Of a DNA stretch of 14,858 nt, positions 5,191 through 12,916 are shown in pieces. Every line of letters starts with the position of its first letter. Position 1 is the first letter of the stretch. Both the position numbers and the translations under genes were made by a program. The notes beneath the pieces were generated by a model. The model saw only the letters and a list, made by a program, of their open reading frames with translations, did not search any database and had not been told where the DNA came from. Source of the stretch: an uncultured Emergencia sp. (GTDB taxonomy: Bacteria; Bacillota; Clostridia; Peptostreptococcales; Anaerovoracaceae); assembly GCA_937997955.1 (NCBI GenBank), contig CALLDR010000089.1, positions 1-14,858 of the forward strand. The letters run 5' to 3'.

Positions 5191-6924
5191 ATGAGATTAT
5201 CAAAGATGCATATTAAGACACTGAGAGAAGTTCCTAACGAAGCTGAAATATCCAGCCATATTCTGCTGCTGCGTACCGGCATGATCCGCAAGCTGGTATC
5301 CGGCGTATACGGCTTTATGCCGCTGGGCTGGCGCTCCGTCAGAAAGATCGAAGATATCGTCCGTCAGGAGATGGACGCGACAGGGGCGCAGGAGATCCAC
5401 ATGTCCGCCGTACAGCCGGCGGAGCTGTGGCAGGAGTCCGGCAGATGGTTCGCTTACGGACCGGAGCTGTGGCGTCTGCAGGACAGAAACGGCAGAGATT
5501 TCTGTCTGGGACCGACCCACGAGGAGATCTTCACCGATCTGATCAGAAACGACGTGTCTTCCTACAGACAGCTGCCGATGAACCTGTATCAGATCCAGAC
5601 TAAGTACAGAGACGAGGCGAGACCTCGCTTCGGCCTGATGAGAAGCAGAGAGTTCATCATGAAGGACGCCTATTCCTTTGATAAGGACTACGCGGGACTG
5701 GACGAAAGCTATAAGACCATGTACGACGCCTATGACCGGATCTTCACCAGATGCGGCCTGACCTTCCGGCCGGTGGAGGCGGATACCGGCGCTATCGGCG
5801 GCAGCAACTCCCACGAGTTTACCGCTTTGGCCGAGGTAGGCGAAAGCGAGATCGCCTACTGCGAGCACTGCTCCATGGCGGCGACCACCGAACGAGCCGC
5901 GTGCGTGGACGCGCCGGCGCAGGACGATGTGGAAATGCTGCCGATGGAAGAGGTTCATACGCCAGGCACAAAGACCATCGAAGAAGTGGCGGGCTTCCTC
6001 AATCTGGATCAGAAGCAGACCATCAAAGCTTTGCTCTTTGTGACTTACGATGAAGAGACGGGAAATGAGAACGGCTATGTGGCCGCCTTTATCCGGGGAG
6101 ACAGAGAGCTGAACATGACCAAGCTGGTCAACGCCCTGAACATTCCGGAGCATACCATCGAGTTCGCCGATGAGGAAAAGATGAGCGCCGCCACGGGCTG
6201 CGTAGGCGGATTTACCGGACCTTGCGGCCTCCACGACTGCAGGATCGTCGTGGACAGCGAGCTGCCGGGGCTGAAAAACCTCTGCGCGGGCGCGTGTAAA
6301 GAAGATCACCACCTGATCAATGTCAACTATGGAAGAGACTATGAGGGTGACATTGTGACCGACCTGAAAGTGCTGAAGGAAGGAGATCCGTGTCCTGTCT
6401 GCGGCGCGCCGGTGAAGCACGCCAGAGGCATCGAGGTAGGACAGGTGTTCAAGCTGGGAACCAAGTATTCCGACGCCATGGGCGCCATGTATGTAGACGA
6501 GCATCAGAAGGAGCAGCCGATCGTCATGGGCTGCTACGGCATCGGCGTGACCAGAACCCTGGCGGCCATCGTAGAGCAGCATCACGATGAAAACGGCATC
6601 ATCTGGCCGATGTCCGTGGCGCCTTACCACGTGATCATCACCCTGGTGAAGCCTGACGACGAGGTTCAGGCCGCGGCGGCGGAGAAGATCTACGAGGCTC
6701 TGGGCAAGGCCGGCGTGGAAGTGCTGCTGGACGACAGAAAAGAAAGACCTGGCGTCAAATTTAAGGACGCGGACCTTCTGGGCATTCCGGTGCGGATCAC
6801 CGTAGGCAAGCTGGCAGGAGAAGGAAAGGTGGAATACAAGCTGAGAAGAGACGCTGAAAAAGAAGAGATCACCGTCGACGAGGCCATCGAAAGAGCTGTA
6901 AAGATCGTCAGCGAGGAGAAATAG
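5191..6924 (+). CDS. proS: Prolyl-tRNA synthetase, bacterial type with editing domain
   Basis: A class II prolyl-tRNA synthetase of 577 residues. Motif 2 is seen as YRDEARPRFGLMRSREF (about 139-155) and motif 3 as YGIGVTRTL (about 449-457). Between them lies the editing (INS) domain (about 225-405) that hydrolyses Ala-tRNA-Pro, including the editing-domain lysine K279 in IKALLF. Cysteine pairs at C224/C227 (CEHC) and C401/C404 (CPVC) flank that domain. The anticodon-binding domain occupies the C-terminal part. I chose the ATG at 5191 because MRLSKMHIKTLREVP matches the usual family start. The ATG at 5179 is only 1 nt from GGAG (5174-5177), too close for initiation. The gene sits where Bacillus has gltX, and its 3' end carries the ribosome binding site for the next gene. 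Confidence 0.96.
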   Translation: MRLSKMHIKTLREVPNEAEISSHILLLRTGMIRKLVSGVYGFMPLGWRSVRKIEDIVRQEMDATGAQEIHMSAVQPAELWQESGRWFAYGPELWRLQDRNGRDFCLGPTHEEIFTDLIRNDVSSYRQLPMNLYQIQTKYRDEARPRFGLMRSREFIMKDAYSFDKDYAGLDESYKTMYDAYDRIFTRCGLTFRPVEADTGAIGGSNSHEFTALAEVGESEIAYCEHCSMAATTERAACVDAPAQDDVEMLPMEEVHTPGTKTIEEVAGFLNLDQKQTIKALLFVTYDEETGNENGYVAAFIRGDRELNMTKLVNALNIPEHTIEFADEEKMSAATGCVGGFTGPCGLHDCRIVVDSELPGLKNLCAGACKEDHHLINVNYGRDYEGDIVTDLKVLKEGDPCPVCGAPVKHARGIEVGQVFKLGTKYSDAMGAMYVDEHQKEQPIVMGCYGIGVTRTLAAIVEQHHDENGIIWPMSVAPYHVIITLVKPDDEVQAAAAEKIYEALGKAGVEVLLDDRKERPGVKFKDADLLGIPVRITVGKLAGEGKVEYKLRRDAEKEEITVDEAIERAVKIVSEEK

Positions 6925-6930
6925 AAAGCT

Positions 6931-7524
6931 ATGGAACGCAAGGCTATGGAACGGATAAAGGACAATCTGCTGCTGCAGCTGTTCTGGAACTTTTTCAAGC
7001 TTGGACTGTTCACCATCGGCGGCGGCATGGCGATGATCCCGCTGATACAGAACATCGTGGTGGATAAGATGCGCTGGATGACCGAGGAGGAGACTGTGGA
7101 CTGCATCGCGGTGAGCCAGGGACTTCCCGGCGTCATCGCCATCAACATGGCCACCTATATCGGACAGAAGAAGAAGGGGCTGGCGGGAGCGCTGACGGCG
7201 ACGATAGGCGTCATGCTCCCCAGCTTCATCATCATCATTCTGGTGGTCAAGCTGCTCCACGGCTTCGGCGATAACCGCTATGTGCTGGGCGCTTTGACGG
7301 GCATCAAAGCCGCGGCCACCGGTCTGATCGCGTATTCAGCGTACAAAGTAGGGAAACAGGTCCTGAAGGGACCTTTTCAGTGGGCGCTGGCCCTTGCGGC
7401 TTTTGTGGTCATCGCCTTTTTTGAAGTCAGCGCCGTCTGGACCATTCTGGCAGGAATCGCTGCCGGACTTGTGTACAGCGGCTGGAAGGAGAAAAAAGCC
7501 GGAAGCGGAGGTGAGTCCAAATGA
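6931..7524 (+). CDS. Short-chain ChrA family transporter, first subunit
   Basis: A 197-residue membrane protein with a single CHR (chromate transporter) domain. The family signature is visible as FFKLGLFTIGGGMAMIPL near the N-terminus, followed by SQGLPGVIAIN and the conserved ATYIG and LPSF segments, with about five to six hydrophobic helices. Short CHR proteins are encoded as adjacent pairs that work together, and the next gene is the partner. Where PGP is typical, this copy reads PGV, so the two subunits differ at that site. Members export chromate in some bacteria, but in an anaerobe the natural substrate is unclear. The start at 6931 uses AGGAG (6914-6918) inside the end of proS; a second in-frame ATG at 6946 is less well placed. 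Confidence 0.88.
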   Translation: MERKAMERIKDNLLLQLFWNFFKLGLFTIGGGMAMIPLIQNIVVDKMRWMTEEETVDCIAVSQGLPGVIAINMATYIGQKKKGLAGALTATIGVMLPSFIIIILVVKLLHGFGDNRYVLGALTGIKAAATGLIAYSAYKVGKQVLKGPFQWALALAAFVVIAFFEVSAVWTILAGIAAGLVYSGWKEKKAGSGGESK

Positions 7525-8045
7525 TTTACCTGCAGCTGTTTTTCGTATTTGCCAAGATCGGGCTCTTCGGGTTCGGCGGAGGCATGGCTATGCTGCCGAT
7601 GATCTATCAGGGCGCAAAGCAGTTCAGCCTCATGTCCGCCGACGAGTTCTCCAATCTTGTGGCAATATCCCAGGTAACCCCTGGGCCGATGGCCGTCAAC
7701 GCGGCCACCTATGTAGGATATAACTGCGCGGGCTATGCGGGAGCTTTGGCGGCTACCACAGGCGTGGCTCTGCCTTCCTTTGTTCTGGTAACGGTGGTGT
7801 ACTACTTCATCAACCGGTTCAAGGAGAGCAAGGCTGTAGACGGGGCTTTCGCCGGCATACGGCCGGTGACCTGCGGCCTGATCGCCGCGGCGGTGGTCTT
7901 CATGGGCCAGAGCGCCTTTGCTGTGCTGGATCCCGTGACGGTCTGCATCGCCCTGGGAACCGTAGTTCTGGCAGGCAAGTTCAAAGTAAGCCCGATCATC
8001 ATCGTGATCGCGGCAGGTGTGATAGGAGCGATATTATGTGGGTAG
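7521..8045 (+). CDS. Short-chain ChrA family transporter, second subunit
   Basis: A 174-residue single-CHR-domain membrane protein, homologous to and overlapping (ATGA, 4 nt) the preceding gene. The start FAKIGLFGFGGGMAMLPM, the classical TPGPMAVNAATYVG motif and LPSFVL are all present, followed by hydrophobic helices to the C-terminus. It should form the second half of a two-protein CHR transporter. The 4-nt overlap implies coupled translation and balanced amounts of the two halves. Its last 10 nt overlap the start of the Nudix gene. The substrate cannot be inferred from sequence; sulfate- or chromate-like oxyanions are the textbook guess. Confidence 0.88.
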   Translation: MIYLQLFFVFAKIGLFGFGGGMAMLPMIYQGAKQFSLMSADEFSNLVAISQVTPGPMAVNAATYVGYNCAGYAGALAATTGVALPSFVLVTVVYYFINRFKESKAVDGAFAGIRPVTCGLIAAAVVFMGQSAFAVLDPVTVCIALGTVVLAGKFKVSPIIIVIAAGVIGAILCG

Positions 8046-8497
8046 GCGGCGTAAGAGTCATCATACCAAATGAAGAAGGCAAGATTTTAATGGTGAGGCA
8101 GCATCACGAGGACAAGGACCTGTGGATGGTGCCCGGCGGCGGCATTGAGGAAGGAGAAAACTCCATCGAGGCCGCGGTCAGAGAAGCGAAGGAAGAGACG
8201 GGGCTGGACATCGACGTGGTAGGCGTGGCCTGGCACGTGGAAGAGGTGTCACCGCAGCGGGGACAGCGGTTTGTCAACTACATGATCGGCCGCGTCAAAG
8301 GCGGCAGCCTTGCCCTGGGAAGCGACCCGGAGCTGCCGGCGGACCAGCAGGTTCTGCGGGAGGTCCGCTTCCTGTCCCGTGAGGAGATCGGTCAGCTGGA
8401 GCACGTGTACCCGAAATTCTTCAACGACGAGATCTGGGGAATCCTGAAAGAGGAACAAAACGGCATGACCTATTACAAATTGAGATATAACGAATAA
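8036..8497 (+). CDS. Nudix hydrolase
   Basis: A 153-residue protein with a complete Nudix box: G35, E41 and REAKEETGL (49-57) fit the GX5EX7REUXEEXGU pattern that binds the catalytic magnesium. Enzymes of this fold cleave nucleoside diphosphates linked to another group, and the sequence gives no clear clue to the substrate. The gene overlaps the second chrA by 10 nt and has AGGAG (8024-8028) 7 nt before its ATG, so it is co-translated with the transporter genes. The C-terminal part (about 115-153) resembles other small housecleaning Nudix proteins. I leave the symbol empty because neither MutT nor ADP-ribose pyrophosphatase can be assigned. Confidence 0.9.
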   Translation: MWVGGVRVIIPNEEGKILMVRQHHEDKDLWMVPGGGIEEGENSIEAAVREAKEETGLDIDVVGVAWHVEEVSPQRGQRFVNYMIGRVKGGSLALGSDPELPADQQVLREVRFLSREEIGQLEHVYPKFFNDEIWGILKEEQNGMTYYKLRYNE

Positions 8498-8509
8498 GGA
8501 GAAGGTATA

Positions 8510-8986
8510 ATGAAAAAAGTAACGATCGAGATGGAAAACGGCGGCGTGATGAAAGGCGAGCTCTACGAGGATATCGCGCCGATCACAGTGGAAAACTTTG
8601 AGAAGCTGGCGAAAGAGGGCTTCTACGACGGTCTGACCTTTCACAGGGTCATTCCGGGCTTCATGATCCAGGGCGGCTGTCCAAATGGCAACGGCACCGG
8701 CGGCCCGGGCTACTGTATTCAGGGTGAGTTTACCCAGAACGGCTGGGACAACGATTTAGACCACACGGTAGGCGTCATGTCCATGGCCAGAACGATGATG
8801 CCAAATTCGGCAGGCTCCCAGTTCTTCATCATGGTAGCCGACGCGCCGCATCTGGACGGACAGTACGCTTCCTTCGGCAAGATCACAGAGGGTATGGATG
8901 TGGCCCAGGCTATCGCGGCAGTGCCGAGAGACAGCATGGACATGCCGCTGGAACCTGTTAAGATCAAGACCATCACAGTAGAATAA
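8510..8986 (+). CDS. Cyclophilin-type peptidyl-prolyl isomerase
   Basis: A 158-residue single-domain cyclophilin that accelerates cis-trans isomerisation of peptide bonds before proline. The active-site segment FHRVIPGFMIQGG (44-56, catalytic R46) and AGSQFFIM (101-108, Q104 and F106) are intact. At the position of the ligand-contacting tryptophan of human CypA it reads LDGQYASFG, with tyrosine near that site, a common bacterial difference associated with weak cyclosporin binding. There is no signal peptide or membrane anchor, so it should be cytoplasmic. GGAG (8498-8501) lies 8 nt before the start, just after the Nudix stop codon. This is the last gene before a 109-nt gap, but no terminator is visible there. 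Confidence 0.94.
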   Translation: MKKVTIEMENGGVMKGELYEDIAPITVENFEKLAKEGFYDGLTFHRVIPGFMIQGGCPNGNGTGGPGYCIQGEFTQNGWDNDLDHTVGVMSMARTMMPNSAGSQFFIMVADAPHLDGQYASFGKITEGMDVAQAIAAVPRDSMDMPLEPVKIKTITVE

Positions 8987-9035
8987 AAAACGGCCAAAGA
9001 GAATTTTGATGTGTAAAACAGGTTGTTTCTGGGTA

Positions 9036-9041
9036 TATAAT
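9036..9041 (+). promoter_or_regulatory. Possible -10 element upstream of cysE
   Basis: A perfect TATAAT lies 55 nt before cysE in the largest gap of the first part of the operon (8987-9095). No convincing -35 hexamer sits 16-18 nt upstream and there is no extended -10 TG, so this is weak evidence for a separate cysE-cysS promoter. A five-bp hairpin (GCCTC/GAGGC, 9061-9076) follows in the would-be leader. No T-box or other Cys-responsive leader fits in this space. Confidence 0.3.
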
Positions 9042-9095
9042 TGAGATTGATTTAATAGTTGCCTCCGAAAAGAGGCTCAGAAAGGAAAGATTTAG

Positions 9096-9764
9096 ATGTC
9101 GTTTTTGAGAGACGTTCACGAAGATATCCAGACCGTGCTGAAGAAGGACCCGGCTGCGAGAAACAGCCTGGAGGTCCTGCTTTGCTACCCTGGCATATGG
9201 GCGCTGATCTGGCATAAGCCGGCCCACTTCCTGTATAAGCACGACCTGAAACTGCTGGCGAGAATCATCTCACAGACCACCAGGTTTTTTACAGGAATCG
9301 AAATCCATCCGGGAGCAACCATCGGCAGGCGATGTTTCATCGACCACGGCATGGCTGTGGTCATCGGCGAGACTACGGAGATCGGCGACGATGTGACCCT
9401 GTACCAGGGCGTTACCCTGGGCGGTACAGGCAAAGACACCGGAAAACGTCATCCGACCATCGGCAACCGGGTTATCGTAAGCTCCGGAGCCAGAGTGCTG
9501 GGACCGTTTAAGGTGGGCGACGACGTAAAGATCGGCGCGGGTTCTATCGTTCTCAACGAGATCCCGCCGGGCTGCACGGTAGTGGGCATACCGGGAAAGA
9601 TTGTGCGCCGCTACGGTGAAAGCACAGAGGATCTGAACCAGGTAGACCTGCCGGACCCTGTAGCGACAGAGCTGGAATGCCTGCGCCGGAGGATCGTCAT
9701 GCTGGAACGCAAGATCAATCAATTGACAAACAACCAGAAAGGGAATGAACATGAAAATTTATAA
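9096..9764 (+). CDS. cysE: Serine O-acetyltransferase
   Basis: A 222-residue enzyme that acetylates serine with acetyl-CoA, the first step of cysteine synthesis. It is the short form typical of Gram-positives: an alpha-helical N-terminal part (about 1-65), then a left-handed beta-helix of hexapeptide repeats (about 68-170). The catalytic D83-H84 pair is in FIDHGMAVVIGE and a further active-site histidine in GKRHPTIG (H119). The C-terminus (about 190-215) looks like a short coiled coil and lacks a recognisable terminal isoleucine, which in other family members docks into cysteine synthase. The gene overlaps cysS by 14 nt, so synthesis of cysteine and its charging onto tRNA are translationally linked, the same pairing as in Bacillus. 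Confidence 0.95.
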   Translation: MSFLRDVHEDIQTVLKKDPAARNSLEVLLCYPGIWALIWHKPAHFLYKHDLKLLARIISQTTRFFTGIEIHPGATIGRRCFIDHGMAVVIGETTEIGDDVTLYQGVTLGGTGKDTGKRHPTIGNRVIVSSGARVLGPFKVGDDVKIGAGSIVLNEIPPGCTVVGIPGKIVRRYGESTEDLNQVDLPDPVATELECLRRRIVMLERKINQLTNNQKGNEHENL

Positions 9765-11151
9765 CACACTGACAAGAAAAAAAGAGGAATTCGTACCGAT
9801 CAAGGAAGGCGAGGTTTCCATCTATGTCTGTGGCCCTACGGTATATAACTTCTTCCACATCGGAAACGCGAGACCTTTTGTCGTATTCGATACTCTGAGA
9901 AAGTATATGGAGTACAGCGGATACAAGGTAAAGTTCGTCCAGAATTTCACCGACGTGGACGACAAGATCATCAACAGAGCCAGAGAAGAAGGCATTACGG
10001 CGCCGGAGGTCTCTGAAAAATATATCGGAGAATATTACAAGGACGCCGCCGCCCTTAACGTAAAGAAGGCGGACGTACACCCCCGCGTATCGGAGCACAT
10101 CGACGATATCATCGCCTTTGTTCAGACTTTGATCGACAAGGGATACGCCTATGAGGCGGACGGAGACGTGTATTTCTCCACGAGAAAGTTTGAGGGCTAC
10201 GGCAAGCTGTCGGGCCAGAACATCGACGATCTGGAGTCCGGAGCCAGAATCGCCGTAGGCGAGGTGAAAAAGGATCCTCTGGACTTCGCGCTGTGGAAGG
10301 CCAGAAAGGCCGAGGACGAGATCGCCTGGAAGTCTCCGTGGGGCATGGGCCGTCCGGGCTGGCACATCGAATGTTCTGCCATGAGCAAAAAGCATCTGGG
10401 AGACACCATCGACATCCACGCAGGCGGCCAGGATCTGCAGTTCCCGCATCACGAGAACGAGATCGCCCAGTCTGAGTGCTGCAACGGTGTGCCGTTTGCC
10501 CATTACTGGATGCACAACGGCTATATCACCATAGATAACGAGAAGATGTCCAAATCCAAGGGCAACTTCTTCACCGTCAGAGATATCCTGAAGGACTACA
10601 AGGGAGAGGTCATGCGCTTCTTCCTGCTGTCAGGCCACTACAGAAGCCCGATCAACTTCAGCGACACTTTGATGGAGCAGGCGAAAAACGGCCTCGCTCG
10701 TATGGAAAACTGCAAGGAAAACCTGTCCTATCTGGCGGGGGCCGGCGCTGACGGCGATATGACCGCTGCCGAGCAGGAAGCCCTGGCAGGCTATGAAAAA
10801 TACAGAGAGGCGTTTAAGCAGGCCATGGACGACGACCTGAACACGGCGGACGCTATCAGCGCGGTGTTCGAGCTGATCACCGCGGCGAATACGGCTGTGA
10901 AGGACGGGGCGACGAAAGCTTTCGCCAAGGCTTCTCTGGAGACTCTGATGGAATTCGCTGACGTTCTGGGCCTGCTGCAGGGCGAGGACGACAACGAGAT
11001 CGACGACGAGATCCAGAAGCTGGTGGACGAGAGACAGGAAGCCAGAAAGGCGAAGAACTTCGCCAGAGCGGACGAGATCAGAGATATCCTGAAAGCGAAG
11101 GGCATCACCCTGAAGGACACTCCACAGGGCGTGCAGATCATCAAGGAGTAA
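9751..11151 (+). CDS. cysS: Cysteinyl-tRNA synthetase
   Basis: A 466-residue class I synthetase that charges tRNA-Cys. The HIGH motif appears as FFHIGNARP (HIGN at 36-39) and the second signature as KMSKS (265-269). The zinc site that selects cysteine uses C27 (YVCGPTVY), C208 (HIECSAMS) and the histidine and glutamate of FPHHENE (about 232-238). The C-terminal third holds the DALR helical bundle and anticodon-binding region. I chose the ATG at 9751 because AAAGGG lies 7 nt upstream and MKIYNTLTRKKEEF is the usual family start. An ATG at 9745 is only 1 nt from that site. The gene begins inside the end of cysE and its last codons provide the AAGGAG for mrnC. Confidence 0.96.
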   Translation: MKIYNTLTRKKEEFVPIKEGEVSIYVCGPTVYNFFHIGNARPFVVFDTLRKYMEYSGYKVKFVQNFTDVDDKIINRAREEGITAPEVSEKYIGEYYKDAAALNVKKADVHPRVSEHIDDIIAFVQTLIDKGYAYEADGDVYFSTRKFEGYGKLSGQNIDDLESGARIAVGEVKKDPLDFALWKARKAEDEIAWKSPWGMGRPGWHIECSAMSKKHLGDTIDIHAGGQDLQFPHHENEIAQSECCNGVPFAHYWMHNGYITIDNEKMSKSKGNFFTVRDILKDYKGEVMRFFLLSGHYRSPINFSDTLMEQAKNGLARMENCKENLSYLAGAGADGDMTAAEQEALAGYEKYREAFKQAMDDDLNTADAISAVFELITAANTAVKDGATKAFAKASLETLMEFADVLGLLQGEDDNEIDDEIQKLVDERQEARKAKNFARADEIRDILKAKGITLKDTPQGVQIIKE

Positions 11152-11152
11152 G

Positions 11153-11545
11153 ATGGAAAAACTGAATCCAAGGGAAATCAATACGACGGCATTGGCCTTT
11201 TTAGGCGATGCCGTCTATGAGGTATTTATAAGAAAACACGTGATGGAGACCGGGCAGCCCCGTGCGGATAAGCTTCACCGGGCGGCGGTCCGCTACGTGT
11301 GCGCGGACGGACAGGCCCGGGCGCTGAAGGCTTTGATGCGGGAGGACGCTCTGACCGAGGAAGAGCTCCGCCTGGTCAAGCGGGCGAGGAACCACAGGTC
11401 CGGATCAAAGGCGAGAAGCGCCGACGCGGTGACCTATAAGCTGGCGACCGCCTTTGAGGCGCTGGTCGGGTTTCTGCATCTGGACGGGCAGGAAGCGCGC
11501 CTCACCGAAATCATAGAGCGCGCCGTAAAGGAGATCGAATCATGA
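11153..11545 (+). CDS. mrnC: Mini-ribonuclease III
   Basis: A 130-residue RNase III catalytic domain without a double-stranded RNA-binding domain. In Bacillus this enzyme matures 23S rRNA ends. The signature ALAFLGDAVYEVFIRKHV (13-30) contains the catalytic aspartate D19 and nearby E23, and TAFEALVGFLHL near residue 100 holds the second metal-binding acidic residue. The length and position immediately after cysS match B. subtilis mrnC (yazC). AAGGAG (11143-11148), located in the end of cysS, precedes the start by 4 nt. The stop overlaps the thyA start by 4 nt (ATGA). Confidence 0.94.
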   Translation: MEKLNPREINTTALAFLGDAVYEVFIRKHVMETGQPRADKLHRAAVRYVCADGQARALKALMREDALTEEELRLVKRARNHRSGSKARSADAVTYKLATAFEALVGFLHLDGQEARLTEIIERAVKEIES

Positions 11546-12372
11546 GCAAAGCAGACGTATTATTTGTAAATATGTGCAAGGGCATTCTGGACCACGGCTT
11601 TTCCAGCGAGGGACAGACGGTCCGCGCCAGATGGGAGGACGGAACGCCGGCCCATACGATAAAAAATTTCGGCATCGTCAATCGCTACGACTTGTCTGAG
11701 GAGTTTCCGGCATTGACACTCCGCCCTACGGCCATCAGATCGGCGGTAGACGAAATGCTGTGGATCTGGCAGAAGAAGTCCAACAATGTGGGGGAGCTCA
11801 GCAGCCATATCTGGGACCAGTGGGCTGACTCCGCGGGCAGCATCGGCAAGGCCTACGGCTATCAGCTGGGGGTCAAATACCGGTTCGCCCAGGGGGAGAT
11901 GGACCAGGTGGACAACGTGATCTGGCAGCTGAAGAATACGCCGTATTCCCGCCGCATCATGACCAACATCTACAACTTCGGGGACCTGATGGAGATGGGA
12001 CTGGAACCGTGCGCCTACAGCATGACCTTCAACGTGACCGGCAATAAGCTGAACGCCATCTTGAACCAGCGGTCTCAGGATATCCTGACGGCCAACAACT
12101 GGAATGTGGTCCAGTATTCGGTTCTGGTGCACATGCTTGCTCAAGTCTGCGGCCTGGTGCCGGGAGAGCTGGTCCACGTCATCGCCGACGCTCACATCTA
12201 TGACCGCCACGTACCGGTAGTGGAAGAGCTGATCCGGCGGCCTCAGTATCCGGCGCCGAAGTTCAGGCTGAACCCGGACGTGAAGGATTTTTATGACTTT
12301 ACCGTGGACGATATCGAGATTACAGATTATCAGAAGAATCCGCAGGTGAAGAACATTCCGGTGGCGATCTGA
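11542..12372 (+). CDS. thyA: Thymidylate synthase, ThyA type
   Basis: A 276-residue folate-dependent thymidylate synthase converting dUMP to dTMP with methylene-tetrahydrofolate. The catalytic cysteine is C157 in LEPCAYSMTF. The dUMP-binding residues are present in NQRSQD (R177, S178, D180), N188 and ADAHIYDRH (H218, Y220). Compared with E. coli ThyA, PCH is PCA and DVFLGLPFN is DILTANNWN, so the His after the catalytic Cys and the Gly of the uracil pocket are replaced. I recall the same wording in other Firmicute ThyA proteins, so this is probably a natural clade and not a damaged enzyme. It overlaps mrnC by 4 nt and is followed by folA, which regenerates the dihydrofolate this reaction makes. 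Confidence 0.94.
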   Translation: MSKADVLFVNMCKGILDHGFSSEGQTVRARWEDGTPAHTIKNFGIVNRYDLSEEFPALTLRPTAIRSAVDEMLWIWQKKSNNVGELSSHIWDQWADSAGSIGKAYGYQLGVKYRFAQGEMDQVDNVIWQLKNTPYSRRIMTNIYNFGDLMEMGLEPCAYSMTFNVTGNKLNAILNQRSQDILTANNWNVVQYSVLVHMLAQVCGLVPGELVHVIADAHIYDRHVPVVEELIRRPQYPAPKFRLNPDVKDFYDFTVDDIEITDYQKNPQVKNIPVAI

Positions 12373-12427
12373 GGCTTAATTTCGCCTGATTGCGCATGAT
12401 TACGAAAGAAAGGAACGATGATCTCGT

Positions 12428-12916
12428 ATGAAACTGATACTTGCGACTGATGAAAACTGGGCCATCGGAAATAAGGGCGGCCTGCTCTGTCATATTTCAG
12501 GGGACCTGAAATACTTCAAGGAGAGGACGGCGGGAAAGACGGTGGTCATGGGCCGCCCGACTCTGGAAAGCCTGCCGGGCGCGAAGCCTCTGCCGAAGCG
12601 GGAGAATATCATCTTGACGACCCGGCCGGATTATGAGGTACCGGGCGCGGCAGTAGCCCATTCGGAAGAGGAGCTGGAACGGCTGCTTGAAGGCAGGGAC
12701 ACGGACGATGTGTTCATCATCGGCGGCGGAAAGGTCTACCGGGATTTTTTGGATCGCTGTGACACCTGCTATATTACCAAGATCTTTGATAAATTCCAGG
12801 CTGACACCTGGTTTGTCAACCTTGATGAGCGAGAAGAGTTCACGATTGTATGGCGCAGCGATGTCCAGGAGGAAAACGGCATCCGCTATCAATTTCTGGA
12901 ATACAGGAGAGTGTAA
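12428..12916 (+). CDS. folA: Dihydrofolate reductase
   Basis: A 162-residue reductase that turns dihydrofolate into tetrahydrofolate with NADPH. The substrate-binding acidic residue is D26 in LLCHISGDLKYFKE. The usual LPWxLPxD reads LLCHISGD, so the tryptophan is a cysteine and the second proline a glycine. TVVMGRPTLESLP and VFIIGGGKVYRDFL provide the NADPH-binding segments, and FLEYRR closes the fold. Pairing with thyA is functionally logical, because ThyA consumes the folate cofactor that FolA restores. The gap after thyA is 55 nt; AAAGGA lies about 12 nt before the start, a little far, and an ATG at 12418 is out of frame. The stop overlaps the rlmB start by one base (TAATG). Confidence 0.95.
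   Translation: MKLILATDENWAIGNKGGLLCHISGDLKYFKERTAGKTVVMGRPTLESLPGAKPLPKRENIILTTRPDYEVPGAAVAHSEEELERLLEGRDTDDVFIIGGGKVYRDFLDRCDTCYITKIFDKFQADTWFVNLDEREEFTIVWRSDVQEENGIRYQFLEYRRV

Noticed and set aside
5200..7260. Minus-strand open frame of 686 codons opposite proS and chrA
   Set aside because: It is a codon-bias shadow: proS and the ChrA gene on the plus strand carry complete family motifs, while this frame is rich in His, Asp and Arg and shows no domain.
8987..9095. T-box or cysteine riboswitch before cysE-cysS
   Set aside because: The gap is only 109 nt and contains no T-box sequence, specifier loop or terminator; only a five-bp hairpin is present.
12373..12427. Terminator or separate promoter between thyA and folA
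   Set aside because: Only a four-bp AGGC/GCCT stem without a T-tract is visible and no -35/-10 pair can be made.
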